The position numbers were made by a program, and so were the translations under genes. From Butyrivibrio sp. WCD3002 (lineage in GTDB: Bacteria; Bacillota; Clostridia; Lachnospirales; Lachnospiraceae): a DNA stretch of 64,000 bases. Positions 8,417 through 16,805 of this stretch are shown here, in pieces. The stretch's first letter is position 1, and every line of letters starts with the position of its first letter. The notes under the pieces are model-generated. The model saw nothing but the letters and a program-made list of their open reading frames with translations, did not search any database and was not told the origin of the DNA. Location of the stretch: contig NZ_AUJO01000006.1 in assembly GCF_000424265.1 (NCBI RefSeq), positions 124,001 through 188,000 on the forward strand, read 5' to 3'.

Positions 8417-9365
8417 TTTTGCCTGAACCGGCGTACTGATAGCCGATTCCCATTATTATATCCTGGGCATAATCCCCGAATTTTCTTCCAAAAAGATTGA
8501 AGCCACCAACATGCTTGGCATCCTCTTTGTTGCCAAACCTCACCGTGATCTTGTGGGAATCCATAAGCTTTAAATCATCAACTGTCACATCGCCGTTTTT
8601 CCTGTTGTTTATGTAGGTGCCTTCCCTTGTAATCTCGAAATTAACCAGCTCTCCGTACTGGGTTCTGCCGCTTGTCCAATAATCAGGGTTATTCAGCCCC
8701 TTCCTCTCACCGTAATCGCCGCCGCATACCCACGTGCCGCACTCGGTATCATTTATCCAGAGCGTTATATCCGACTTCCATTCCGGATTAAAGCCCGGCG
8801 CCTCCGAGCATATCTCAGCAGAAACATAAACCCTGTTGATATTGGCTTTAAAGGGCAGCGAGAATATCTGATTAGGAAAAGAATATTCAATATATCCCTT
8901 GGAGGTCCACAAAATCTGCGCATGTATGTGCTCTGGAAGATAAAAATTCTCTTCTCTGTCGTCCATACTGATAATGCCATACTCATCTGCAAGGCCGCAG
9001 GGCTCATGAACCTTCACATTGGTGTAGGCTCCGACAGGCATCTCTATTTTCAAAACATCATCCACGTGCTCCTCAGGCTCCACCAGTCTGATATCGATCC
9101 TGTCTACGTTTCGCATGCACACCTTGATGCTGCCTCTTGTGCCGGGAATCTGCTCCACTCTCACAAGATCGGCCTCCTGCAACGCCCTTATGTGAGCTGC
9201 ACAGCTTGATGCAGGTATTTTTAACTCCCTTGCAATATCAGCTATGCTGAGCTGCTGCTTACTTATTATAGACAAAATCTGCGCTCTGATAGGCACAGAA
9301 AGTGCTCTTCCAACGGCAGTCAGTTCTTCCGGTTTTCCCAGATTTAAATGCATATTTTGGGCCAC
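8406..9365 (-). CDS. ArsR-like winged-helix transcriptional regulator with a large C-terminal domain
   Basis: 319 residues. Residues about 12-85 form an ArsR/SmtB-type winged helix (VGRALSVPIRAQILSII, recognition helix near IPASSCAAHIRALQEADLV). The remaining 230 residues are an uncharacterised domain that looks beta-rich (GYIEYSFPNQIFSLPFKANI, TLWINDTECGTWVCGGDYGER). The tryptophan- and glycine-rich pattern resembles a carbohydrate-binding sandwich more than a metal sensor, but this is inference. The start is a GTG with AGAGG 11 nt upstream; an in-frame ATG four codons later is farther from that site. The neighbouring GH2 gene suggests a sugar-responsive regulator. No metal-binding Cys pair is evident in the winged-helix part. 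Confidence 0.8.
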   Translation of the reverse strand: MAQNMHLNLGKPEELTAVGRALSVPIRAQILSIISKQQLSIADIARELKIPASSCAAHIRALQEADLVRVEQIPGTRGSIKVCMRNVDRIDIRLVEPEEHVDDVLKIEMPVGAYTNVKVHEPCGLADEYGIISMDDREENFYLPEHIHAQILWTSKGYIEYSFPNQIFSLPFKANINRVYVSAEICSEAPGFNPEWKSDITLWINDTECGTWVCGGDYGERKGLNNPDYWTSGRTQYGELVNFEITREGTYINNRKNGDVTVDDLKLMDSHKITVRFGNKEDAKHVGGFNLFGRKFGDYAQDIIMGIGYQYAGSGKNGA

Positions 9366-9486
9366 TTAATATAAAACCTCTCATTCCTTACTTTTTTCAA
9401 AAAGCAGCACCGCAAAAAATGCGGTGCCACTGAAAGTATATCACTATTTAGAAACTCATAAGAGCTTTTCTGTATGATGGTAAGTA

Positions 9487-10908
9487 TTATCTTGTTGCAT
9501 CACGACGCTTTTCGGGATGCTTTTCGTAATATGCCTCTTTATCTGCATACATTCGCTCATCGGCAAGGCGAAGAGCTTTTCTGATTTCTGCTGAGTTCTC
9601 TACAACCGCAAATCCCATTGCAAAGGATACGTCATCATATTTCTCTGCTACGGTTCTGACCTTATCAACCTTAACAGCAAGGTCACTCTCCGTCACTCCC
9701 GGAGCTATAATGGTGAATTCATCGCCTCCTGCACGATATATATTATCCTCATCGAAGACTTCAGCCAGTACCGCAGCTGCATCCTTCAACAGTTCATCAC
9801 CTGCTACATGACCTTCATTATCATTAATGGCTTTAAGTCCGTTAAGATCTGCAAAAATGATGCCGACAGACTTGTCTGAATACTCTGCAGTGCCATTGAC
9901 ATAACTGTCAACCATGTTATTCATCTCATTTCTGTTCTGTACACCGGTAAGCATATCCTTGGAGCTAAGGGTTTTAAGGCGTCCCAGCAGCAGATAATTG
10001 TATATCTCAGAACTCAGAATAAATGAAGCAGCCTCAAGGGCTTCTTTAAGACGCGGTGCCTCAGAAGACTCAAAATTGATTACCCACATATAACCAAGAA
10101 GCTCAAGTCTGTATTTCAGAGGAAAAAGAACAATGGTCTTTATTCCCGCTGCCACCAGGGACTCATACCAACCCGGATTGCGTTCTTTAACAACCTCCAT
10201 TTCCTGCTGATCCTTAACTATAAGACAGTTACTGCCTGAAATTGTATCTTCCCATGTGGATGCAATCTCATAGAATCTATCGCCAAAAGCTTCCTCTACT
10301 TCTCTGACTCCTAAGCTCTCATCAAAATCATCTCCAAGAACAGTGACTGTTTTTTCGACATGATCCATGGTAATCAGACAGCACCTGTCACCCTTACACA
10401 ATGATCTTACAAAACCGACAATATCGCCTATCGTCTTTATAAAATTCGTTGTTCCACGGAGCATGATACAGGTCTCAAGTACAGCAGCTGCGATATCGCT
10501 GGACATATTGGACATTCTGGCAGCATCTGCTTCCTGATTGATTTCCATGGAATACGTACAATAGCAGATATTCCCATCATCAGGCCACAGCGGCATAAAA
10601 GTCATATTAAACCACACATCGAAACGATCCGGATGTGCATAGGAATGCAGACACTTCTTCTCAACAGCAGATCTGTAGCAGAAATCCTCAAAATTCAGGT
10701 CCTTTGGCAAATATGTTGTGTACTCACAGTTTGGAACAAACTTATTCGTAAGCATAGCAACGCCATCCATAGGGTGCTCTATGGAGTCAATATATGCCTT
10801 ATTGCCGGTTACAATTCGTATAGTGCCGTGGCCTCCACCTTCAAGCTTTTCAACGGATACTATACAGGTCATTGCTTTTATGCTATCTGCCACATTTTGA
10901 AAATTCAT
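9487..10908 (-). CDS. Diguanylate cyclase (GGDEF) with N-terminal PAS- and GAF-like sensor regions
   Basis: About 473 residues, no transmembrane segment. The C-terminal third is a GGDEF domain with the active-site signature AGGDEF and the metal and base contacts FADLNGLKAIND and GHVAGDELL, so it should make cyclic di-GMP from two GTP. The RxxD inhibitory I-site five residues before the signature is absent (FDED there), so product inhibition at that site is not expected. The middle (about 155-315) reads like a GAF domain (LCKGDRCCLITMDH, TIVLFPLKYRLELLGYMWV) and the first 130 residues like a PAS fold. The start is taken at 10908, where AAAGGCGG precedes; the open frame extends 23 codons further. 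Alone in its transcription unit. Confidence 0.88.
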   Translation of the reverse strand: MNFQNVADSIKAMTCIVSVEKLEGGGHGTIRIVTGNKAYIDSIEHPMDGVAMLTNKFVPNCEYTTYLPKDLNFEDFCYRSAVEKKCLHSYAHPDRFDVWFNMTFMPLWPDDGNICYCTYSMEINQEADAARMSNMSSDIAAAVLETCIMLRGTTNFIKTIGDIVGFVRSLCKGDRCCLITMDHVEKTVTVLGDDFDESLGVREVEEAFGDRFYEIASTWEDTISGSNCLIVKDQQEMEVVKERNPGWYESLVAAGIKTIVLFPLKYRLELLGYMWVINFESSEAPRLKEALEAASFILSSEIYNYLLLGRLKTLSSKDMLTGVQNRNEMNNMVDSYVNGTAEYSDKSVGIIFADLNGLKAINDNEGHVAGDELLKDAAAVLAEVFDEDNIYRAGGDEFTIIAPGVTESDLAVKVDKVRTVAEKYDDVSFAMGFAVVENSAEIRKALRLADERMYADKEAYYEKHPEKRRDATR

Positions 10909-11045
10909 AGCTGCAATCCGCCTTTCGTATGCAGAGTTACAACAAATACTGTGCCACATACAATTATAGCAAATCATTAATAATTTATTTCTTATGAACT
11001 TATTATTAATTTATGAATTAAATATCAAAAAGTCGCATTTCACCA

Positions 11046-12089
11046 TTATTTGACAGATTTTGCTGCAATAACCTCCTGCTTTGCCTTCTCCATTGCAGCT
11101 ATCACATTGTCGCAAAATGCGTCAAATTCAGGATCCTCCTGATATTTCTCAGGATGTGAAAGCACGTAGTCCAGAGAAATTCTGACACCCTTATGGAAAG
11201 GAATTGTCGTTGTCATTGTAGGCGCAAGCTTTTTAAGCTTACTGTTGTCGAAAACTACGGACACTGCCTTATCTCCTATAAGACTTCCCGTGAAATCATA
11301 GCCGTATGCCTCTCCGGCGGCGCTCAGGAATTCTGATGAAACATGGCAGGCCTTAAGCTCAACCCTAAGAGCATCTGCGATTGTCTGATAAATCTGATTC
11401 CATGAGAGAATTTCATCGCCTGTAATCTGGAAAGCTTCGCCAATAGCGTGTCTGTTGCCCATAAGAGCTGTGTAACCAACTGCAAAATCTCTGTTAAAGG
11501 TCAGTGCCCAAAGAGATGTTCCGTCACCCTGAATAATTACGGGTTTGCCCTGCTGCATACGCTTAATAACCTGATAAAAGCCCTTATTTCCATGTACGCC
11601 AAGGGGCACATTTCTCTCATCATAGGTGTGGCTGGGCCTTACGATAGTAACAGGGAAGCCCTCGCTGCGATATTTTTCCATAAGGAATTCCTCACAGGCT
11701 ATCTTATTTCTGGAATACTCCCAGTAAGGATTGGCAAGAGTTGTTCCCTCAGTAATCACATAGCTTGCTGATGGTTTGTTATACGCTGATGCCGAGCTGA
11801 TGAAAATGTACTGAGCTGTCTTATCCTTAAATAATCTGTAATCACGCTCTGCAGCCTTTACATCAAAGGCAATAAAGTCGCTTACCACGTCGAATTTCAT
11901 ACCCTCAAGCTTTGAAAGTACGCTGTTTTCATCATTTATATCAGCTGTTATCTGATGAACCCCCTCCGGAACTTCATCCGCGCGATTTCCTCGGTTCAAT
12001 AAATAAACCTCCCACTGAGGATCTTCCGCAAGCATTTTCACAACCCCCATACTGATTGTTCCTGTACCACCAATAAAAAGTGCTTTCAT
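11046..12089 (-). CDS. NAD(P)-dependent epimerase/dehydratase (extended SDR)
   Basis: 347 residues. Rossmann nucleotide-binding GGTGTIS near residue 8, acidic beta2 end (LLNRGNR), SSAS active-site serine and YSRNK (the YxxxK pair) are all present. The central FDVVSDFIAFD and the substrate part (RPSHTYDERN) match NAD-dependent epimerase/dehydratase proteins related to plant CSP41 and isoflavone reductase-like SDRs rather than GalE. The exact sugar or isoprenoid substrate is unknown. GAGGAGG sits 7-8 nt before the ATG. It is downstream of, but separated by a strong terminator from, the acyltransferase pair. Confidence 0.82.
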   Translation of the reverse strand: MKALFIGGTGTISMGVVKMLAEDPQWEVYLLNRGNRADEVPEGVHQITADINDENSVLSKLEGMKFDVVSDFIAFDVKAAERDYRLFKDKTAQYIFISSASAYNKPSASYVITEGTTLANPYWEYSRNKIACEEFLMEKYRSEGFPVTIVRPSHTYDERNVPLGVHGNKGFYQVIKRMQQGKPVIIQGDGTSLWALTFNRDFAVGYTALMGNRHAIGEAFQITGDEILSWNQIYQTIADALRVELKACHVSSEFLSAAGEAYGYDFTGSLIGDKAVSVVFDNSKLKKLAPTMTTTIPFHKGVRISLDYVLSHPEKYQEDPEFDAFCDNVIAAMEKAKQEVIAAKSVK

Positions 12090-12133
12090 TAAAAGTACCT
12101 CCTCTTTTAATCATCTAACATTAAATTCTAAAC

Positions 12134-12178
12134 AAAAATAAGTCCCATCGCTGTTAATATTTCGCGATAGGACTTATT
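12134..12178 (-). terminator. Intrinsic terminator of the acetyltransferase operon
   Basis: 15-bp stem with one G-U pair (AATAAGTCC.ATCGC), a 12-nt loop and five T residues on the minus strand, directly after the stop codon at 12180. It ends the MBOAT-DHHW transcription unit. Confidence 0.88.
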
Positions 12179-12179
12179 A

Positions 12180-13334
12180 TTATTTGTCATAAGCTTTTCT
12201 CATGGCTTTTCCGGCCTTGTGGAGCTGCTTGTATTCTACATATCTCTCAACCATCTCATAGATCACGATATCGGGATTGTAATCTTCTATCCAGGCCGGC
12301 AGTTTCTTGTTTACATCATGCCAGACAACCAGAGTATCTCCAAAGGATTCTGCAAAATCCTCCTTGAGATAATTGACGATAAAGCTGTTACAGATTATGA
12401 GGACCTTCGTGTCATTTCCTGCATTCTCGTTGGTGAAATGATAGGTTCTGTAGCCGTCAAAGGCCTCATGCTCCTCATCGTAATCCTCATTCATAACTGC
12501 GTGTGTCTCTTTTCTCTCGAAGGACTCGGAGATATTGCTTCTCTTTACACCGCCGTAAAAGCTCATTCCCTGATCAGTCATGGTTATGTTGAAATCGTCA
12601 TCGGTAAGGACCTTAAAGGGCTCATCCCTTCCCTCATTGATGGCATTCATGGTCTCTGCATAGCCAATAAGCGCTCCTCTTGGAGTCCAGTGGACGGGAT
12701 CACCATATTTACTGTAAACCTCGTAATTTGGTTTTTCACTGATGAATTTATCCTTGAGAGGAATTACGTTTACATCAGTATTTTCCGCCAGGGACGTAAG
12801 CACCTGATCTGTCCTTGAGATGTCGCCGTATTGAAGAACACTGTCAGGAAAATACTCAGGATAAATAGACTGCTTATCCCAGCACTGCATATAATAAAAC
12901 TCGCAGTCTTTAGTCTTTAATCCATCCGAAATCGATTTGAAATCACTTGTTATTTCTGCCAGTTCCTCATCTGAAAACAGGTTAGCATGCTGATAGGTCT
13001 CCACCATGTCGTTCTCAACGATATTGAACTCGCCGTCAGGACCAAGTCTGTACCTGGTGCCATCCTCCATTCTTCCAAATACGTGATACTGCAAAAGAGC
13101 ATTGGCGGAAATAAGAAGGTCACGGAAACCTATTCTGTCGTCTAAATAGCTCTCGATATCCGTAGGAAGATTCTTATTTATACTGCCATCCCTTATGATC
13201 TTGGGAAGCCCTGTCAGCGGTCTGTTCTCCTTCTCTGAGATTGCGTCCGGATCCCTGTTTATCGTAAGAACCGGAAGCAGCAATATCAGCGCAACGCCGG
13301 CGATATATATTTTTTCAAAAATCTTTTTTTCCAT
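12180..13334 (-). CDS. DHHW/AlgJ-like exported SGNH-fold protein, partner of an MBOAT acyltransferase
   Basis: 384 residues with one N-terminal membrane anchor (IYIAGVALILLLPVLTI), so the bulk lies outside the cell. The conserved ENRPL motif and IGFRD, a feature of AlgJ/AlgX-like proteins, follow the anchor. The putative catalytic region DPVHWTPRGA corresponds to the DHHW motif and VLIICNSF to the nucleophile segment of the SGNH hydrolase/acetyltransferase fold. In such pairs the MBOAT protein passes an acetyl group across the membrane and the SGNH protein places it on a polysaccharide or cell-wall polymer. GGAG sits 9 nt before the ATG, and the MBOAT gene lies 63 bp upstream on the same strand. 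Confidence 0.82.
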   Translation of the reverse strand: MEKKIFEKIYIAGVALILLLPVLTINRDPDAISEKENRPLTGLPKIIRDGSINKNLPTDIESYLDDRIGFRDLLISANALLQYHVFGRMEDGTRYRLGPDGEFNIVENDMVETYQHANLFSDEELAEITSDFKSISDGLKTKDCEFYYMQCWDKQSIYPEYFPDSVLQYGDISRTDQVLTSLAENTDVNVIPLKDKFISEKPNYEVYSKYGDPVHWTPRGALIGYAETMNAINEGRDEPFKVLTDDDFNITMTDQGMSFYGGVKRSNISESFERKETHAVMNEDYDEEHEAFDGYRTYHFTNENAGNDTKVLIICNSFIVNYLKEDFAESFGDTLVVWHDVNKKLPAWIEDYNPDIVIYEMVERYVEYKQLHKAGKAMRKAYDK

Positions 13335-13397
13335 ATATTGTTACTCCGAGGGAGCTTTTAACCTGCAGCTCCTACATCTCTGAATTTCCTTGCTCTC

Positions 13398-14816
13398 TTA
13401 AAACTGAAAGTAAATAAAAGGATTATAGGTGCCCGACATAACTCGCATGATAGAGAGAATCAGGATTCCATAAACCACCACTATTTTCGCTACCTTGCAA
13501 AGTGCCGGATTTAAGCTGTTTTCCACAACCTTTCTGAGCCCCATAAAACCGCCTGCAATATCCAAAACCGCAAGGATAAATACGAAAATAACCCAGTTGT
13601 TCAAATACCACATAATGGTAAAGCCCGGTGTCTGCGAAATTCCAACGCCGAACATGGTACCTATGTACTTAAGGGCAAGGCTGAAATTATCTGCCCTGAA
13701 GAGCACCCAGCCAAGATTTATTACAAAAAGAGCATAGATATGACCGAGGATTTTAGTCGTCACCTTATCTGCAGGCTTTTTCCTGAAGCGCCTTTCGATT
13801 ACCATAAACAGGCCATTCCAGATACCCCACAGCACAAAATGCCAGGAAGCACCGTGCCAAAGACCGGTAAGCAGGAACACTATACTGAGGTTTCTGTAAA
13901 GATGCCTTCTGTTTCCGCCAAGAGGGATGTAAACATAATCCCTGAACCAGGTGGACAGTGAAATGTGCCATCTTCTCCAGAACTCAGTAATACTCTTTGA
14001 AATATATGGTCTGTTGAAGTTTTCAATGAAATGGAAGCCGAAAATCCTGCCGATACCTATAGCCATGTCACTGTAGCCTGAGAAATCATAGAAAATCTGC
14101 AGTGAATAGGCGATACTTCCAATCCATGCAATTGCAACCGTGTTGTTGGTAACGCCTGCATTCCAGACGCTGTCAACGACTTCTGCCATAGTGTTGGCTA
14201 TGATAGCCTTTTTTCCAAGACCTATTACAAATCTTGTAATTCCTTTGGTGAAATCATCGATGGTGTGTTTTCTGTCATTGATCTCATTTGCGATATCGAT
14301 GTAACGGACAATGGGACCTGCGATCAGCTGAGGGAAAAGCACCACGTAGAGCGCAACCTTCAGAGGATTTTTCTGAACCGGCACATCACCTCTGTAAACA
14401 TCGATAACATAGCTCATTCCCTGGAAGGTAAAGAATGAAATACCTATGGGAAGCACGATGTTTTTAAGCTCTAAATTCGTGTGGGCCAGATCATTCACTG
14501 TCTGTATCATGAAATCCAGATATTTGAAGTAAAATAGAAGGAGCAGATTTATCGTAACTGCCACAAACAGGATAAATCCCGTGGGAATATGCCTGTTTTC
14601 TTTTTCCTTAGAATAAGCAATTATATAGGCCGACAGGTAATTGACGATAATGCTGACAATGATGATCCACAGGTACCCCGGCTGAGACCAGCCAAAAAAC
14701 ACCAGACTCATTAGAAGCAGCCAGGTGTTTCTGTATGTAGGATTATTTATAATGAAATATCCGATTATGGTCACCGGAAGAAAGCAGAACAAAAATACTG
14801 TTGAGCTGAAAACCAT
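13398..14816 (-). CDS. MBOAT-family membrane O-acyltransferase (AlgI/DltB type)
   Basis: 472 residues with about ten to twelve membrane spans. The MBOAT core is clear: RRWHISLSTWFRDYVYIPLGGNR and the catalytic-His segment LTGLWHGASWHFVLWG. The family moves acyl (usually acetyl) groups from cytoplasmic donors through the membrane. As first gene of a two-gene unit with the DHHW protein, it likely acetylates an exported polysaccharide. The target cannot be inferred because no polysaccharide-synthesis genes adjoin. Confidence 0.92.
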   Translation of the reverse strand: MVFSSTVFLFCFLPVTIIGYFIINNPTYRNTWLLLMSLVFFGWSQPGYLWIIIVSIIVNYLSAYIIAYSKEKENRHIPTGFILFVAVTINLLLLFYFKYLDFMIQTVNDLAHTNLELKNIVLPIGISFFTFQGMSYVIDVYRGDVPVQKNPLKVALYVVLFPQLIAGPIVRYIDIANEINDRKHTIDDFTKGITRFVIGLGKKAIIANTMAEVVDSVWNAGVTNNTVAIAWIGSIAYSLQIFYDFSGYSDMAIGIGRIFGFHFIENFNRPYISKSITEFWRRWHISLSTWFRDYVYIPLGGNRRHLYRNLSIVFLLTGLWHGASWHFVLWGIWNGLFMVIERRFRKKPADKVTTKILGHIYALFVINLGWVLFRADNFSLALKYIGTMFGVGISQTPGFTIMWYLNNWVIFVFILAVLDIAGGFMGLRKVVENSLNPALCKVAKIVVVYGILILSIMRVMSGTYNPFIYFQF

Positions 14817-14892
14817 GATTAAATTCCATTTCTACTATAATTCGTGCAAAACACATTTACTATTCTAATACGGTTGTACGTATCTTACAAAT

Positions 14893-14928
14893 AAAAACAG
14901 TCCGGAAATGGCGAACCGGACTGTTTTT
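14893..14928. terminator. Bidirectional intrinsic terminator
   Basis: Perfect 13-bp stem (AAAAACAGTCCGG and complement) with a 10-nt loop, flanked by A5 and T5, so it can end transcription on either strand. On the minus strand it lies 77 nt upstream of the MBOAT start and about 240 nt past the stop of the 15167-16534 gene, so it probably ends that unit or a small RNA within 14930-15160. Confidence 0.85.
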
Positions 14929-15166
14929 ACACTATTGCTATATGGGAGGAATTAAAAAAAGGAGTTCTATCTCGTTACTATCGTTATTGGGTTTCAGCTC
15001 TTTAGTTATGCTTCGTTTGGTTCAACCTCTGAGAGCTCGGGCCCTCTCGGGAAGTGCTAATACAGAAACCGGAGTCTTGTCGCGTTCCCTGTATTTTTAT
15101 CTTTCTGATAATATTATCGGATAATTTGTTATTTACTTTAGGTTATATGATTAAAAAAATTATTTT
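14929..15166 (-). other. Gene-free stretch; possible small RNA
   Basis: No convincing coding frame: a 60-codon plus-strand frame (14942-15124) has unlikely composition and reads a GC-rich hairpin. On the minus strand the segment contains the palindrome GATAATATTATC (around 15110), a GC-rich stem around CCGAGAGGGCCC...GAGCTCTC (15030-15050) and then the strong terminator at 14893. That order would fit a 200-nt small RNA or an extended 3' untranslated region. Confidence 0.25.
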
Positions 15167-16534
15167 TTACAGAGAAATGTTATTGAGAGGATCTTTTCCT
15201 CTAAAATATCGATTTCTGTTACCTAAAACATCATCCATAAGCTTAAGCTTTTTCCTGTCATCACTGTTAAGCTTCTTCTTAGCAGGATCAAGTTCTTTTT
15301 CCTTACTTGAATACTTGTACGCCTTGTAAGCTCTGGCTGTCTCTTTTAAGTGCTCAACTGCTTCGTCGTACTGTTTCTGTTCACGAGCCAGCTTTGCCGG
15401 GTCATAATTTCTTTTCTTTGAATGCTTGTTAATATCCCATGCTAAATCATGGCAAATGACCATAGCGTGTACAAACTCGTTGTACTGCCTTGAATCGCGG
15501 AAAAATCCACGGCTCATGTTAGCAGTATCAACCATGGCCTGCAAATAAGAAACGGTATCCCCATTTACAGGATATGTCTTTTTCAGACAGCCGGGAGTCT
15601 CACTACCTAAGATAGGCTGGTAATGCAATCCCTTCGACTTATTCTGACGTTTATTTCCGCCATTAACGGATTCTTCAATGTTGATCAGGTTAATGCTTTT
15701 AACAGCTTTATCTTCCTTGATAATTACAGATTCATTATCAATAATTCTGCTTTCTTTGCTTCCGGCGTTGATAATGTCATTTATAATGCCATTATGGTTT
15801 TCTTTAACGATGACATCGCCTTTATATTTAGAAGTCATAGGCATAGGAGTGTCCATTACAGGAATGATGTCGGGATCGTCGACCATCTGTTTGTTTAATG
15901 GTTTTTCTATGCCGGAAACCTGCTTCTGCTGAGCCATCACTTCTTTCTGAAGGTCATTTGCACTTACCTTCTTTACATTATCCTTTCTGGCTTTAGCAAA
16001 AGGATTCTCGCCTATGTCGTCAGGCTTCTTCGCTTCAGAGTTTTCATTGCCGGTAGGTGTGTTTACATATTTCTCTTCATCTTCATTCTGCTTCTCATAA
16101 TTTGAAAAGATACTAAAATCATTATCATTCTGATCTTTGACCCGGTTTTCCTTTGCCTCATCTTCGATATCATAGAGCTCAGGTTTTTTGTTTACAAAAC
16201 GGAGATGCTCAAGATCATACTTAGCTTTTTCCTCAGCTTCCTTTGCTCTGCGAATTTCCTCTTCGCGCTGTCTTTGCTCTTCCCTGTATTTCTCCAGGAC
16301 CTCTTCTACATCTTCATCGATGTATACTTCACCAAGCTCGGGCTCTCTGATATTAAACATATCGCCGAACACATTATTATTTTGATTCTCATCAGGATTA
16401 TGTTCAGGATCATTCTGATCGTCATTTAAATAAGGATTATCTATTATTTCCTTCTCCTGATTCTCGGAGCTTTCAATAATATTATCTCCTGAAGGAGTAT
16501 TATCATTTGTATAAATTTTATCTTTTCCAGCCAT
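15167..16534 (-). CDS. Large disordered acidic protein of unknown function
   Basis: 455 residues, not recognised. Residues about 10-75 are Asn/Asp/Glu-rich and probably disordered. About 75-130 is a charged helix likely to form a coiled coil (EEVLEKYREEQRQREEEIRRAKEAEEKAK). A variable polar middle follows. The last 120 residues are a predicted helical, Lys/Tyr-rich domain (FVHAMVICHDLAWDINKHSKKRNYD...) that is the most ordered part. There is no signal peptide and no membrane span. The start at 16534 is chosen because GGGGG lies 8 nt upstream; an ATG eight codons earlier lacks a site. A GGACA-N6-GGACA motif sits about 100 nt upstream, shared with the lipoprotein gene at 29984-30940. Confidence 0.7.
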   Translation of the reverse strand: MAGKDKIYTNDNTPSGDNIIESSENQEKEIIDNPYLNDDQNDPEHNPDENQNNNVFGDMFNIREPELGEVYIDEDVEEVLEKYREEQRQREEEIRRAKEAEEKAKYDLEHLRFVNKKPELYDIEDEAKENRVKDQNDNDFSIFSNYEKQNEDEEKYVNTPTGNENSEAKKPDDIGENPFAKARKDNVKKVSANDLQKEVMAQQKQVSGIEKPLNKQMVDDPDIIPVMDTPMPMTSKYKGDVIVKENHNGIINDIINAGSKESRIIDNESVIIKEDKAVKSINLINIEESVNGGNKRQNKSKGLHYQPILGSETPGCLKKTYPVNGDTVSYLQAMVDTANMSRGFFRDSRQYNEFVHAMVICHDLAWDINKHSKKRNYDPAKLAREQKQYDEAVEHLKETARAYKAYKYSSKEKELDPAKKKLNSDDRKKLKLMDDVLGNRNRYFRGKDPLNNISL

Positions 16535-16622
16535 TTGTTGTTCCCCCTTTTGAAACAATTAATAATTTTAGTCACATCGCTTGATCTGATGCTGATTTCA
16601 TCATATCAATCTTACTGTCACT

Positions 16623-16652
16623 GTTTTATCACACAATGTCCAACAAATGTCC
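16623..16652 (-). promoter_or_regulatory. Promoter with GGACA-N6-GGACA direct repeat, copy A
   Basis: On the minus strand GGACATTTGTTGGACA (16637-16652) is a direct repeat with an 11-bp period, followed after 8 nt by a poor -10 (TAAAAC, 16623-16628). The identical 16-mer with the same 8-nt spacing to a perfect TATAAT lies at 30986-31015. An 11-bp direct repeat over the -35 region is typical of OmpR/PhoB-type response-regulator sites. Confidence 0.5.
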
Positions 16653-16717
16653 GCAGCCGCATTTCTCAGGTTTATCGCTCCTACTAATTGTAGGAATCCA
16701 TCCCGCTTTATACCGTA

Positions 16718-16788
16718 TGCCATTGGGGACGGTTCTCTTTGGCACGACAATGGCAAAGCGTGCCAAAAAGAACCGTCCCCAGTGGCAC
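16718..16788. repeat. Inverted pair of REP-like elements (copies 3 and 4)
   Basis: Two 28-bp copies (16719-16746 and 16759-16786) face each other with a 12-nt spacer and differ at two positions, giving a very stable hairpin. It starts 18 nt past the stop of the Aat fusion gene and could stabilise or end the NRPS operon transcript, although no T tract follows. Confidence 0.85.
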
Positions 16789-16805
16789 TACAGCCCCCTA
16801 TTTGC

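Noticed and set aside
14942-15124. 60-codon plus-strand frame
   Set aside because: Composition and position over a GC-rich stem suggest chance, although GGAGGAATT-like sequence is near; left as non-coding.
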